64,000 bases of DNA from Bubalus kerabau (GCF_029407905.1 NC_073627.1:140381697-140445696), one strand, 5' to 3'; positions 43,797 to 55,408 are shown, counted from the first letter of the stretch. Notes: generated by a model from the letters alone, not told the origin. Made by a program: numbers and translations.

Positions 43797-44178
43797 TTGT
43801 TAATGATAATCCTGTATGCGAGACAGCAAGAGACACAGATGTATAGAACAGTCTTTTGGACTCTGTAGGAGAGGGCAAGGGTGGGATGATTTGGGAGAAT
43901 GGCATTGAAATATGTATAAAATCATATGTGAAACAAATCGCCAGTCCAGGTTTGATGCATGACACATGACATCATGACACATGATGCAGGACGCTTGGGG
44001 CTGGTGCACTGGAATGACCCAGAGGGATGGTGCAGGGAGGGAGGTGAGAAGGGGGTTCAGGATGGGGAACACGTGTACACCCGTGGTGGATTCATGTTGA
44101 TGTATGGCAAAACCAATATAATATTGTAAAGTAATTAGCCTCTAATTAAAATAAATAAATTTATATTTTAAAAAAAAG
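43797..44178 (+). mobile_element. ruminant L1 3' UTR nested in old L1
   Basis: GAGACAGCAAGAGACACAGA, GAATGGCATTGAAATATGTA, GGGGCTGGTGCACTGGAATG, GTGGTGGATTCATGTTGATG, ending ATTAGCCTCTAATTAAAATA. Contains an extra local duplication ACACATGACATCATGACACATGATG-type near 43965-43990. Confidence 0.92.
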
Positions 44179-44802
44179 ATTTAGATAAAATAGTATATCC
44201 ATAGTGGTTTATAAAAGACACCAAGGATGTTTATAACAAATATCCTCTTTTAAGATTGTAAATAAAAGTGATTTGAAAATATATGTATATAAATTGTTTA
44301 GAATCAGAATGTTCTACAAAGAAGCTTCAGGGACAGATGGTTTCTCTGGAAAATTCTATAAACACTTGAGAAATATAATATCAAGCTCTTTCCGAAAATA
44401 GAGGGCAGAACTCATTTATTGAGTCCAGGATTATCTTCATATCAAATCCAAACAAGGCACAAGAAAGAAAATTGCAGACCAATGTGCCGCATGACTGTGG
44501 ATGGACAAATCCTTTAAAAAATGTTAGCAAGTCTAATCTATTAATATATAAAAGTGCTAATGCATTGTAAAACAGTGGGAATGACCTCACAAATATTAGT
44601 TGGGTTCAACAGGGTTCAACCGTTTAAAAATTCTATTGATAATACAATATACCACGTTAGCAGAATATAGGAGAGAATTATGTAATAATTTAAATTCATG
44701 GAGAAATGCACCCATCCATGATAAACGCTCTCAGAAATCTAGAGAGGGAAATAAATGTTCTCAATCTGATCAAGGGCACCTATGAAATCTATGAAAACCC
44801 TG

Positions 44803-45110
44803 TTATTGTTGTTGTTCAGTCACTAAGTTGTATCCAACTTTGCGACCCCATGGACTGCAGCATGCCAGTCTCCTGTCTTCACTTTCTCCTGGAGTTTGCT
44901 CAGATTCATGTCCATTGAGCTGGTGATGCTATCTAACCATCTCATCCTCTGCTATCCACTTCTCCTTTTGCCTTCAATCTTTCCCAGCATCAGAGTCTTT
45001 TCCAATGAGTCAGCTCTTCGCATCAGGTGGCCAAAGTATTGGAGTTTCAGCTTCAGCATCAGTCCTTCCAATGAGTATTCAGGGTTGATTTCCTTTAGGA
45101 TTGATTGGTA
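44803..45110 (-). mobile_element. BovB 3' end
   Basis: GTTCAGTCACTAAGTTGTAT to TTTAGGATTGATTGGTATGG. Separated from the next BovB by about 75 bp of host L1. Confidence 0.93.
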
Positions 45111-45187
45111 TGGTTAACACACACTTGATGTTGTACTGAAGGTTTTTATCTCCTCAGATTGGGAACAAAGCCAGGATGTATGACCTC

Positions 45188-46627
45188 AGTCAGTCAGTCA
45201 GTTCAGTCACTCAGTCGTGTCCGACTCTTTGTGACCCCATGAATTGCAGCATGCCAGGCCTCCCTGTACATCACCAACTCCCGGAGTTCACCCAAACTCA
45301 TGTCCATCGAGTCAGTGATGCCATCCAGCCATCTCATCCTCTGTTGTCCCCTTCTCCTCCTGCCCCCAATCCCTCCCAGCATCAGAGTCTTTTCCAATGA
45401 GACAACTCTTCGCATGAGGTGGCCGAAGTATTGGAGTTTCAGCTTTGGCATCAGTCCTTCCAAAGAACACCCAGGACTGATCTCCTTTAGAATGGACTGG
45501 TTGGATCTCCTTGCAGTCCAAGGGACTCTCAAGAGTCTTCTCCAACACCACAGTTCAAAAGCATCAATTCTTTGATGCTCAGCCTTCTTCACAGTCCAAC
45601 TCTCACATCCATACATGACCACTGGAAAAACCATAGCCTTGACTAGATGGACCTTTGTTGGCAAAGTAACGTCTCTGCTTTTGAATATGCTATCTAGGTT
45701 GGTCATAACTTTTCTTCCAAGGAGTAAGCATTTTTTAATTTCATGGCTGCAATCACCATCTGCAGTGAGTTTGGAACCCAAAAAAATAAAGTTTGCCACT
45801 GTTTCCACTGTTTCCCCATCTATTTGCCATGAAGTGATGGGACCAGAGGCCATGAACTTAGTTTTCTGAATGTTGAGCTTTAAGCCAACTTTTTCACTCT
45901 CCTCTTTCACTTTCATCAAGAGGCTCTTTAGTTCCTCTTCACTTTCTACCATAATGATGGTGTCATCTGCATATCTGAGGTTATTGATATTTCTCCTGGC
46001 AATCTTGATTCCAGCTTGTGCTTCTTCCAGCCCAGCATTTCTCATGATGTACTGTGCATATAAGTTAAATAAGCAGGGTGACAATATACAGCCTTGACGT
46101 ACTCCTTTTCCTATTTGGAACCAGTCTGTTGTTCCATGTCCAGTTCTAACTGTTGACCTGCATATAGGTTTCTCAAGAGGCAGGTCAGGTGTTCTGGTAT
46201 TCCCATCTCTTTCAGAATTTCCTACAGTTTATTGTGATCCACACACTCAAAGGCTTTGGCATAGTCAATAAAGCAGTAGATGTTTTTCTGGAACTCTCTT
46301 GCTTTTTCCATGATCCAGTGGATGTTGGCAATTTGATCTCTGGTTCCTCTGCCTTTTCTAAATCCAGCTTGAACATCTGGAAGTTCATGGTTCACGTATT
46401 GCTGAAGCCTGGCTTGGAGAATGTTGAGCATTAATTTACTAGCATGTGAGATGAGTGCAATTGTGTGGTAGTTTGAGCATTCTTTGGCATTGCCTTTCTT
46501 TGGGATTGGAAAGAAAATGGACCTTTTCTAGGCCTGTGGCCACTTCTGAGTTTTCCAAATTTTCTGGCATATTGAGTGCAGCACTTTCACAGCATCATCT
46601 TTCAGGAATTGAAATAGCTCAAAAGTA
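45188..46627 (-). mobile_element. BovB LINE, well preserved
   Basis: Antisense copy from the CAGT-rich tail (45186-45205) back into the RT domain (..CTTTCAGGAATTGAAATAGC). Host L1 text resumes near 46630. Confidence 0.94.
45203..46084 (-). pseudogene. BovB ORF2 3' half, open 293 codons
   Basis: Starts just after RT motif B (MSPCLFNLYAQYIMRNAG), carries the catalytic YADD (NNLRYADDTIIMVESEEELK, residues about 37-40) and runs through the conserved C-terminal part (KCLLLGRKVMTNLDSIFKSR, MYGCESWTVKKAEHQRID, RRRRGQQRMRWLDGITDS) to the natural stop. A second frame upstream (46431-46222) holds GFRKGRGTRDQIANIHWIME and FIDYAKAFECVDH, so one break separates them. The endonuclease is absent. Confidence 0.9.
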
Positions 46628-46746
46628 CTTCTTTTCAAAATTGTTCTGGAGGTCATAGCCAATGCATGAAGAATGAAATAGAAATAAACAGCATGTGCAT
46701 TAGAACAGGAGAGATAAAACTGTATTTATTTGTTTATGAAGAAAAT

Positions 46747-47021
46747 GGAGAAGGCAAAGGCACCCCACTCCAGTACTCTTGCTTGGAAATTCCCATGAAT
46801 GGAGGAGCCTGGTAGGCTGTGGTCCATGGGGTCGCGAAGAGTCAGACACCACTGAGCGACTTCACTTTCATGTTTCACTTTCATGCATTGGAGAAGGAAA
46901 TGGCAACCCACTCCAGTGTTCTTGCCTGGAGGATCCCAGGGACGGGGGAGCCTGGTGGGCTGCTGTCTATGGCATCGCACAGAGTCGGACACGACTGAAG
47001 CGACTTAGCAGCAGTAGCAGC
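46747..47021 (+). repeat. Bov-A2 dimer
   Basis: Two units joined by CGACTTCACTTTCATGTTTC, AGC/AGT tail. 11-bp TSD ATGAAGAAAAT at 46736-46746 and 47022-47032. Confidence 0.95.
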
Positions 47022-47559
47022 ATGAAGAAAATAAACTGTGTAGAAAATTCTTAAAAAGCTATATAAAATAAATATAGTTAAAAAGTTTATCACGTTCTCA
47101 GGATACAAATGCAATATATCAAAATTGTCTTTTTCATATTGGAAGATAAAATATTTTAAAAATCACTTTCAATAGCATGGAAGAAAACACAAAATACTTA
47201 GGAATAAATTTAATGAAGAGGGTGCAAGACCTCCTTTTTGAAAACAAAAACAACAACAACAACAAAGAAATTTGCAGAGAGAAATAAAAAGAAGCCTAAC
47301 TGAATGGGTAGATTCATTTGTAGATTGGGAGGTTCAGTTTTGTTACAATTTCAAACCTTTCCAAATTGCTTGTACAGATTTAGCATACTTCTACTGAAGT
47401 CTTAACAATATTTTTATGTAGAAGTAGACAATCTGAACCTGAAATTTATATGAAGATGTAAAAATCTAAACATGTCAAAACATCTTTGAGGAAAAAAGTT
47501 CTGAGATTTACCCTACCTGATTTTAAGACCTACTAGTTTTTTGGTTTTGTTTTTTTTGT

Positions 47560-47768
47560 TTTTTTTTAAGTCACTCAGTTGTGTCTAACTTTTTGTGGCC
47601 CTGTGGACTGTAGCCCACCAGGCTCTTCTGTCCTTGGAGTTCTCCAGGAAAGAATACTGGAGTGGGTAGACAATCCCTTCTCCTGGGGATCTTCCTGACC
47701 CAGGGATTAAAGCCAGGTCTCCCTCATTGCAAGCAGATTCTTTATTGTCTGAACCACCAGGGAAGCCC
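47560..47768 (-). repeat. Bov-tA SINE in a local duplication
   Basis: T-run, AAGTCACTCAGTTGTGTCTA to TGAACCACCAGGGAAGCCC. Flanked on both sides by related 65-bp pieces of host L1 rather than a short TSD. Confidence 0.9.
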
Positions 47769-48235
47769 CATGCCAAAACAAATTTGAAAAATCAGTTCCA
47801 AAATTTACTGTACCTGATTTTAAGACCTACTATAGAACTCCAATAATCAAGACAGTGTGGTATTGGCAGGAGGACAGATAAATAGATCAGTGGAAATGAA
47901 TAGAGAGTCAGGAAGTAGGTCTACACACATACAGGCAATTTGATTTCTGACAAAGTTGACAGGTTAATTGAATGAGGGAAGGACAGTCTTTTCAACAAAC
48001 TGTGTTGGATCAATTGGATACCATATGAAAAAAATCTAACTTCAATCACTTCTTCACACAGTGCACAAAAATTAATTCAAGGTAGTTCATAGAACCTAAA
48101 CATAAAAATGAAACTTATAAAACTTCTAGAAAAAAAACTTTGGTCTTGAGACAGGCAAAATATTTTTGAATTAACACAAAAAGCATTTACCAGGGATAAA
48201 AATAAATAGGACTTCAGCAAAATTCAAAATTGTTT

Positions 48236-48612
48236 TTCAAAATGTGGTTGGCTGTTTTCCTCTCATGCTAATATGTCTACCCCTTTGCAGTGTGACTTTG
48301 CCATTCCTCACTTTCAGAGAAAGAGCCTTTTTCTCAGCCCCTTGAATAAACCCTGGTCTTGTGACTTGTTTGGGCCAAGAGAATGTGGCAGAAGTGATGT
48401 TTGCAAGTAGCAGAGCCAACTTCCACACATATGATTGAGGACATCTTGAACCTTCCAGCCCAGTCAACCCTCCAGCTGAATCAAGCCTCATGAATAATCC
48501 CAGACCAAAGAGGAGATGCTTAGACAAACCATGCAATTGTGAGAAAGAATAAATGAACTTTTTAAGCCATGAACTGTTTGGTGTGTTTTGTAATACAGCA
48601 AAGGCTAAATGA
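48236..48612. repeat. ancient interspersed repeat, LTR-like
   Basis: GCAGTGTGACTTTGCCATTC, CTTGTGACTTGTTTGGGCCA, GTGGCAGAAGTGATGTTTGC, TTTTTAAGCCATGAACTG and GTAATACAGCAAAGGCTAA follow a widespread mammalian repeat. I cannot decide its class with confidence. Confidence 0.5.
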
Positions 48613-48808
48613 AAGAAAAATTGCTACATGGGGGTGGTTAACAAAAACCTTAACCATGCGCCAGTAGCTTGGGGATCAGATGGAAGATGCAAGCCGAAGG
48701 GATACAGGAAGGAACAGATAATGAAGACTGAGCCATCACAGGAAAGTTCTGTTGGAGGCTGGAGAAAGATTCACATTAGGTAATGTTGGAAAGACTGGCA
48801 AACTTCAT

Positions 48809-49016
48809 GAAAGTATTAGGTTCTCAGTCATGTCCAACTTTTTGTGGCCCCATAGACTGTAGCCCACCAGACTCCTCTGTCCATGGAATTCTCCAGGCAA
48901 GAATAGTTGAGTGGGTTGCCATGCTCTCCTCTAGGAGATCTTCCCGGCCCAGGGATCAAACCCAGCTCTCCTGCACTGCAGGCAGATTCTTTACCATCTG
49001 GACCACCAAGGAAGCC
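48809..49016 (-). repeat. Bov-tA SINE
   Basis: TTAGGTTCTCAGTCATGTCC to CTGGACCACCAAGGAAGCC. 10-bp TSD CAAACTTCAT at 48799-48808 and 49017-49026. Confidence 0.93.
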
Positions 49017-49026
49017 CAAACTTCAT

Positions 49027-49597
49027 ACCTGTAGCAATTTAAAAGTTAGAAATATATTTAATTAACTTATGGCAATGAACAAGGAGATTTCCAGGCAGAA
49101 TGTGGAAAGTATTGTTGCCAATTTTTAGCTGTATATAAGATACCTGGAGTGATAAATGAACTGAGGAAAGAACTGCTTGGCTTTCAAGGAGAAATTAGGA
49201 TATCTAATGGAAAATTAGGCTCAGTAGTGGAAAGTAAAGTTAACTTGGAAATGAAACTTAGAAAATGAAAGTATTTCTTACCCTAAGTCTTTCCCAGGAA
49301 AAAAATCTTAAAGTAGGAAATTGGGTAAAGATCGAACTATGGGTGTGGCTATAAGATAGTTTTTTAAGAGTACAATTTAAAATGATGCCTTGAAGACCCT
49401 CTGGCCTTGGCAAAGGACTTTGACGAACCATAAGAGCTTTGTCCCCAAGGAGCCCAACAGTGCCTAAATACAGAGAGGACTCTCAAAAATTACAGATGTA
49501 ATTTGGGAGCACTTAATGAATTCCAATCAAATTCATAGGAAGCCATAATTTTTTTAACAAGTTATATTAGAAAGAACACCACCAACTTTACATACAT
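49027..49597. other. unassigned sequence
   Basis: A-rich; possibly internal sequence of an old element, but no motif supports a name. No gene seen. Confidence 0.35.
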
Positions 49598-49609
49598 TGT
49601 GGCTCTTCT

Positions 49610-49818
49610 TTTTATTTTATTATTGGAGCATAATTGTTTTGCAGTGTTGTGTTCATTTCTGCTGTACAACAGAGTGAATCAGCTATATGTATTCATTTAT
49701 CCTCTCTCTCTTGAGCCTTCTTACCATCCCCACCCCACCCCTCTAGGTCATCGCAGAGGACCAAGCTGGGCTCCCTGTGCTATACAGCAGCTTCCCACTA
49801 GCTGTCTATTTTATAACA
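49610..49818 (-). mobile_element. L1 3' end
   Basis: TTATTATTGGAGCATAATTG, GTTCATTTCTGCTGTACAAC, CCCTGTGCTATACAGCAGC. Perfect 12-bp TSD TGTGGCTCTTCT at 49598-49609 and 49819-49830. Confidence 0.92.
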
Positions 49819-49830
49819 TGTGGCTCTTCT

Positions 49831-50319
49831 GCTTCCTCATATTCATCATTTTGTCTCCTTAAACAAGACTTCCGCAACTGTCACTATAGAGAAACTGCTC
49901 TCTTAGCACATGACAGTCAATGCCCGCCTAGTTGCACATCAAATAAACTTTTACTATTTCCTTGTTCACCTTGAACTTTTGGGAGTATCTCACATTGTGT
50001 CTGCTTTTCCTTTTCCTGAAGTTCTTCTCTCAGTTTGACTGTACGCAAACCTATTTCTTGTTTTATTTTTCCGGTTACTTCTCTAGACATGATTTTGCTT
50101 CCTCTTGCTCACTACATAAATGTAGTTCTTGGCCATCTTTTCTTCTTTCTGTATATTCACTTCCAGGCTAATCTCATATATAATCCCCTGACCTAAACTA
50201 TCATTTCTACATGGAAATTTTAATCTACATCTTCACATCTTGCCCTCATTCTAACAGAACTCTAGCCTTGTCATTTCAATCACTTTTAGATCACTAAGTC
50301 TACACTTGAAGCCCACCAT
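49831..50319. other. unassigned sequence
   Basis: Pyrimidine-rich patches; nothing recognised. Confidence 0.4.
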
Positions 50320-50918
50320 TTAAAGATAATTTTATTTGCAAAACAGAAGTATAGACATAGACTTAGAGGACAAATGTATGGATACCAAGGGGGGAAGGGG
50401 GTGGGTGGGAGGAACTGGGAGATTGGGATTGATACATATGCACTATTGATACTGTGTATAAAAAAGACAACTAAGGAGAAAATACAGTGTAGCATGGGAA
50501 CTGTACTTAATGTAGGGACCTGAATGGGAAGGAAATCCAGAAATGAGAGGATTTATGTATATGTATTGGAGAAGGCAATGGCACCCCACTCCAGTACTCT
50601 TGCCTGGAAAATCCCATGGGCGGAGGAGCCTGGTGGGCTGCAGTCCATGGGGTCGCTAAGAGTCGGACACAACTGAACGACTTCACTTTCCCGTTTCACT
50701 TTCATGCATTGGAGAAGGAAATGGCAACCCACTCCAGCGTTCTTGCCTGGAGAATCCCAGGGACAGGGGAGCCTGGTGGGCTGCCGTCTATGGGGTTGCA
50801 CAGAGTCGGACACGACTGAGGCGACGCAGCAGCAGCAGCAGCATAGCTGATTTACTTTGCTGTATGTAGAAATAAACACACCATTGTGAAGCAGCTATAC
50901 TCTATTAAAAAAAAACAA
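50320..50918 (+). mobile_element. L1 3' UTR split by Bov-A2
   Basis: AGAGGACAAATGTATGGATA, CTGGGAGATTGGGATTGATA, CTGAATGGGAAGGAAATCCA before and AGCTGATTTACTTTGCTGTA, AGCAGCTATACTCTATTAAA after the dimer. Confidence 0.88.
50565..50842 (+). repeat. Bov-A2 dimer with (AGC)n
   Basis: Two units with linker CGACTTCACTTTCCCGTTTC, tail CAGCAGCAGCAGCAGC. Inserted in L1 3' UTR; TSD not resolved. Confidence 0.94.
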
Positions 50919-50929
50919 AACTGATTGCT

Positions 50930-51062
50930 GATTGCTATATAATACACATATCCCCCAAAGGGAGGGGATATATGTATTAATATATGTATGGCTGATTCAT
51001 TTTGCTATACAGAAGAAACTAATACAACATTGTAAAGCAACTAAACTCCAATAAAAATTAAT
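50930..51062 (+). mobile_element. L1 3' end
   Basis: GGCTGATTCATTTTGCTATA, CAGAAGAAACTAATACAACA, AGCAACTAAACTCCAATAAA: a second L1 terminus right after the first. Confidence 0.85.
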
Positions 51063-51079
51063 CTTACAAGAAGGCAATA

Positions 51080-51970
51080 AACTTTACCATTGTATCGCCA
51101 AGAGCTTAGCACAGTGCCAGACATAGTGTCTCATATATGGTGGGTGTGAAATTTGGTGATTTATTGGATGTTATTTGTGGGTAAGTACAAGGGTTACCCC
51201 TAACTTGAAATTTTAGCTACTACAGAGATGGTGGTTGTTAGACAGGGAATGGAGAAGGAAGAGAATGTGGAAGAGGAGGAAGAAAGAAAAGAAAAGTAAG
51301 AATTACTAATGCAATTTTAAGCACGTTGAGTTTGAAATCCCAGTTGCTGATGCCAGAGTAAACTTCCTGAAACACAGTTTGATCATGACATGACTTCCTT
51401 GTTCAAAAACCTTCTAGAGTTTGTCACTGTAGACCAAATCTGTATCAAATACTCTGTCCTGGAATTTAAGGTCCTCCACAATCTGGCCATGGCTTAGCTT
51501 TCCAAAGTGATCTCACACCCTCTGGTTTTCCCAAACATCTGCTATTCATCTCCTGGGCATGCACCAGACAGCCCCACCTACTGAGCCGTTCCTTCCATCT
51601 GGAATGTAATGTCCTTCACCATTCTACTGGTCAGAAACCCATCCATGCTTTAAGACTCAACTCAAATAGCATTTTATACAATTAGAATTATTTCTACAAT
51701 TACGTAGGCAGAAAGACTTGTACCTCTGAGTATGTATCAATCTTGTTATATATACTGATTATATAAATTGCCTTCTTACTTGTGGTGTAGCTAGTCACTC
51801 ATATGTTTTATGACACCTAGGAGAGTTAAAGCTTTAAGAGGGTAGAAATTGTGTTTCACTTATTTTCAATGCTTCCATGTTCCAAGCCCATCATATCATA
51901 TATAATAAATGCTGAATAAATTATTATAAAATGAAACAATAAAACAGGGATGAATGAATAACTGAAGACT
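51080..51970 (+). repeat. L2 LINE 3' region(s)
   Basis: AGCTTAGCACAGTGCCAGAC near 51107; then TAAGGTCCTCCACAATCTGG, CTTTAAGACTCAACTCAAAT, TTAAGAGGGTAGAAATTGTG and a terminal ATAATAAATGCTGAATAAA. Order fits sense L2, possibly two copies. Confidence 0.65.
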
Positions 51971-51983
51971 AGAAGGAATGAAT

Positions 51984-52265
51984 CAGAGAAGGCAATGGCT
52001 CCCCACTCCAGTACTCTTGCCTGGAAAATCCCATGGACGGAGGAGCCTGGTAGGCTGCAGTCCATGGGGTCGCTATGAGTCAGACACAACTGAGCGACTT
52101 CACTTTCACTTTTCATTTTCACGCATTGGAGAAGGAAATGGCAACCAACTCCAATGTTCTTGCCTGGAAAATCCCAGGGATGGGGGAGCCTGATGGGCTA
52201 CTGTCTCTGGGGTCGCACAGAGTCGGACACGACTGAAGTGACTTAGCAGCAGCGGCAGCAGCAGC
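51984..52265 (+). repeat. Bov-A2 dimer with (AGC)n
   Basis: Linker CGACTTCACTTTCACTTTTC, AGC tail interrupted by one AGCGGC. Perfect 13-bp TSD AGAAGGAATGAAT at 51971-51983 and 52266-52278. Confidence 0.95.
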
Positions 52266-52326
52266 AGAAGGAATGAATAGATGAAGTAGTTGAGAATGAC
52301 TTTTCCTCCATTACTTTTATATATAT

Positions 52327-53352
52327 CAGTCAGTTCAGTCACTCAGTCATGACCAACCCTTTGCAACCCCATGGTCAACAGCACACAAGGCCTCCCTGTC
52401 CATCACCAACTTCCAGAGTTTACTCAAGCTCATGTCCATTGAGTTGGTGATGCCATCCAACCATCTCATTCATTGTCATCCCTGTTTCCTCCCACTTTTA
52501 TCAGGGTCTTTTCAAATGAGTCAGTTCTTTGCATCAGGTGGCCAAAGTATTGGAGTTTCAGCTTCAGCATCAGTCCTTCCAATGAACATTCAGGACTGAT
52601 TTCCTTTAGGATGGACTGGTTGGATCTCCTTGCAGTCCAAGGGACTCTCAAGAGTCTTCTCCAACACCACAGTTCAAAAACATCAATTCTTCAGCGCTCA
52701 GCTTTCTTTATAGTCCAACTCTCACATCCATACATGAGCACTGGTAAAACCACAGCCTTGACTAGATGGACCTTTGTTGGTAAAGTAATGTCTCTGCTTT
52801 TTAATATGCTGTGTAGGTTGGTCATAGCTTTTCTTCCAAGGAGCAAGCATCTTTTAATTTCATAGCTGCAATCACCATCTGCAGTGATTTTGGAGCCCAG
52901 AAAAATAGTCTCTCACTGTTTCTACTGTTTCCCCATCTATTTGCCATGAAGTGATGGGACTAGATGCCATGAACTTAGTTTTCTGAATGTTGAGTTTTAA
53001 GCCCACTTTTTCACTCTCCTCTTTCACTTTCATCAAGAGGCTCTTTAGTTCCTCTTCACTTTCTGCCATAAGGGTGGTTTCATCTGCATATCTGAGGTTA
53101 TTGATATTTCTCCCAGCAATCTTGATTCCAGCTTGTGCTTCTTCCAGCCCAGCATTTCTCATGATGTACTGTGCATATAAGTTAAATAAGCAGGGTGACA
53201 ATATACAGCCTTGACGTACTCCTTTTCCTATTTGGAACCAGTCTGTTGTTCCATGTCCAGTTCTAACTGTTGCTTCCTGACCTGCATACAGATTTCTCAA
53301 GAGGTAGGTCAGATGGTCTAGTATTCCCATCTCTTTAAGAATTTTCCACAGT
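52327..53352 (-). mobile_element. BovB LINE
   Basis: CAGTCAGTTCAGTCACTCAG tail to AAGAATTTTCCACAGTTTG. Minus-strand frame at 53330-52872 (152 codons) has RQGCILSPCLFNLYAQYIM and RYADETTLMAE: the second catalytic Asp of YADD is replaced by Glu. No clear TSD. Confidence 0.94.
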
Positions 53353-53689
53353 TTGTATACATTTCAGCAAGTCCTAATAACTATCTGAGCGTGCCAACAC
53401 TGAATGAAGCATGTGTTCAAGAGAAATCAGGCCAAGAAATCAGCTAGTCTAAAGGACCATGAATGTTTGGGCTAATTGAGCCATATCTTGGAGTTTGTGG
53501 CTGTTGGTCCCATGTAGAACTTCTGTGCCAATTAGTAGAGTAGACAGTAAAAACAGAAGCCAAGTGAAATGCTTATATTACTTCTCCAGGCTCACTACAT
53601 ATAAATTATTAATGCCTCCTGATACTACATTTCCCTGAATATATTTAAATGTGAATACATGGATGGAAGTGTATGTAAAAGGAAAATAC
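53353..53689. other. unique-looking sequence
   Basis: No gene or repeat recognised. Confidence 0.4.
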
Positions 53690-53904
53690 ATTTATATTTC
53701 CACTGCTCCAGTGTAATCTATAGAACTAACATCTATTACATATTTCTGATTACAAAATAAATACGTGTTCATTCTAGAAAATTTGTGAAGTGCAGAAAGC
53801 ATGAAGGAAAAACTAAAATCACCTATAACTTCCTTTCATGGTATAAATCTGTTAATATATTGGTATATATTCTTAGGGGCTCTTTTTCCTAACTGTGGGA
53901 CAAT

Positions 53905-54117
53905 GGGCTTCCCTGGTGGTTCAGTGGTAAAAAACCTGCCTGCCCATACAGGAGACGCAGGTTTGATCCCTGGGCCAAAAGATCCCCTGGAGGAGGAAAT
54001 GGCAACCTACTCCAGTATTCTTGCCTGGAAAATTCCATGGACAGAGGAGCCTGGTGGGCTACAATCCATGGGGTCACAAAAGAGTCAGACATGACTAAGG
54101 GACTGAGCATACAGCAC
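53905..54117 (+). repeat. Bov-tA SINE
   Basis: GGGCTTCCCTGGTGGTTCAG to ATGACTAAGGGACTGAGC. 10-bp TSD GTGGGACAAT at 53895-53904 and 54118-54127. Confidence 0.95.
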
Positions 54118-54408
54118 GTGGGACAATACCATCTTTAATTTGCTTTCTTTCTCTTAATATACTCTGAATATTTTCTGTGTAATTAAGTATTCTTAATAGA
54201 ACATAAGTTTTTCTTTTTCATAATAGAATATAAGTTTTGATGGTTGTTCATCTTCTTTCATATCCATGTATCAGGAAACAATATATTGTTGGACATTTAT
54301 CTTGTTTTGAATATTTCATAGTTACAGATGACTCTGTGATAAACAGCCCTATAGCCAAAGCTTTAGCATCTTTCTTATTATAGTTTGATAAATTCTAGCC
54401 TTGGAATT

Positions 54409-54616
54409 CGGGCTTCCCTGGTGGCTTAGATGGTAAAGAATCTGCCTGCAATGCAGGAGACCCAGGTTCGATCCCTGGGTTGGAAAAATCTCCTGGAGCA
54501 AAGAATGGCTGCCGACTCCAATATTCTTGCCTGGAGAATCCTGTGGACAGAGGAGCCTGGCAGTCCATGGGGTTTCAAAGAGTCAGACACAACTGAGTGA
54601 CTAACATTTTCACTTT
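54409..54616 (+). repeat. Bov-tA SINE
   Basis: GGGCTTCCCTGGTGGCTTAG to ACAACTGAGTGACTAACATT, lacking the GGGCTAC segment. A 20-bp unit CTCTTCAAAA.TGCACA is duplicated just downstream (54627-54666). Confidence 0.92.
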
Positions 54617-55215
54617 ACTTTTTTATACTCTTCAAAACTGCACACACTCTTCAAAATTGCACATGGGGATACCATTGATACATACTTTTGCCAAAAACTC
54701 AATGTAATCAGATTTCTTTAGTTTTTCCAAATCAGCTTAGTAAAAAACAGCATCTCAGTTTGTCTTAGTTTGCATTTCCCTGGTTACAGCAAGGGTTGAA
54801 CATCTCTTCCCTTCTTTATTAGCCATATGATTTCCCCTTTGATGAAATTCAGAAAACCATTTTCCCCTTATTGAGTTGTTTATTTGTTTCCTATTGATGT
54901 GTAGAAATTTAAAAATATATTCTTGTTTGGAATGTTTTGTTGGTTGTATAAGTATTTTTTTGAAGTGTCTTTTTCTGAGCAGAAGTTTTAACAGTCTTAA
55001 TGTAGTTGAATCTATCAACCTTTTCTTTTTAAAGCTGGTGCTTTCAGTGTATTATTTAAGAAATCCTACCCTGCCACAAGGCCAGAAAGACATTCATCCA
55101 CACATTTTTTTTCTGGAGTTGTAAAGGTTCACTTTTGACATTTATATTCTTAGAAATTTTATTTTTGGATGCTCCAGTTTCACTGGTTTTATTTTCTTTG
55201 TTTTGCTCAGTATTG

Positions 55216-55408
55216 AAGTGAAAGTCACTCAGTTGTGTCCAACTCTTTGTGACCCCATGAACTATAGAGTCCATGGAATTCTCCAGGCCAGAATACTGGA
55301 GTAGGTATTCTTTTCCCTTCTCCAGGGGATGTTCCCAACCCAGAGATCGAACCCAGGTTTCCCGCATTGCAGGCAGATTCTTTGCCAGCTGAGCCCCCAG
55401 GGAAACCC
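55216..55408 (-). repeat. Bov-tA SINE
   Basis: AAAGTCACTCAGTTGTGTCC to GAGCCCCCAGGGAAACCC, missing about 20 bp of the Bov-A unit. 14-bp TSD TTTGCTCAGTATTG / TTTGCTCAATATTG at 55202-55215 and 55409-55422. Confidence 0.92.

Larger units (their letters stand above)
42290..48232 (+). mobile_element. old L1 ORF2 tract carrying seven nested insertions
   Basis: Sense ORF2 text runs in consensus order between younger inserts: AAGACATAACAATCCTAGTA (42321), GAAGCTTCAGGGACAGATGG (44321), GATTGGGAACAAAGCCAGGA (45157), GTCATAGCCAATGCATGAAG (46653), CAGTGTGGTATTGGCAGGAG (47853). It is split by Bov-tA, CHR, an L1 3' end, two BovB, Bov-A2 and Bov-tA. Too many stops to encode protein. Confidence 0.75.
53690..55150 (-). 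mobile_element. old L1 tract hosting two Bov-tA
   Basis: AT-rich; TTAGTTTGCATTTCCCTGGT (54766), ATTAGCCATATGATTTCCCC (54819), AAAGCTGGTGCTTTCAGTGT (55032) and CTACCCTGCCACAAGGCCAG (55064) track antisense L1 ORF2. The 5' part is assigned with less certainty. Confidence 0.6.

Noticed and set aside
48236..48612. endogenous retrovirus with genes
   Set aside because: Only a short diverged LTR-like segment; no gag, pol or env reading text is seen nearby.
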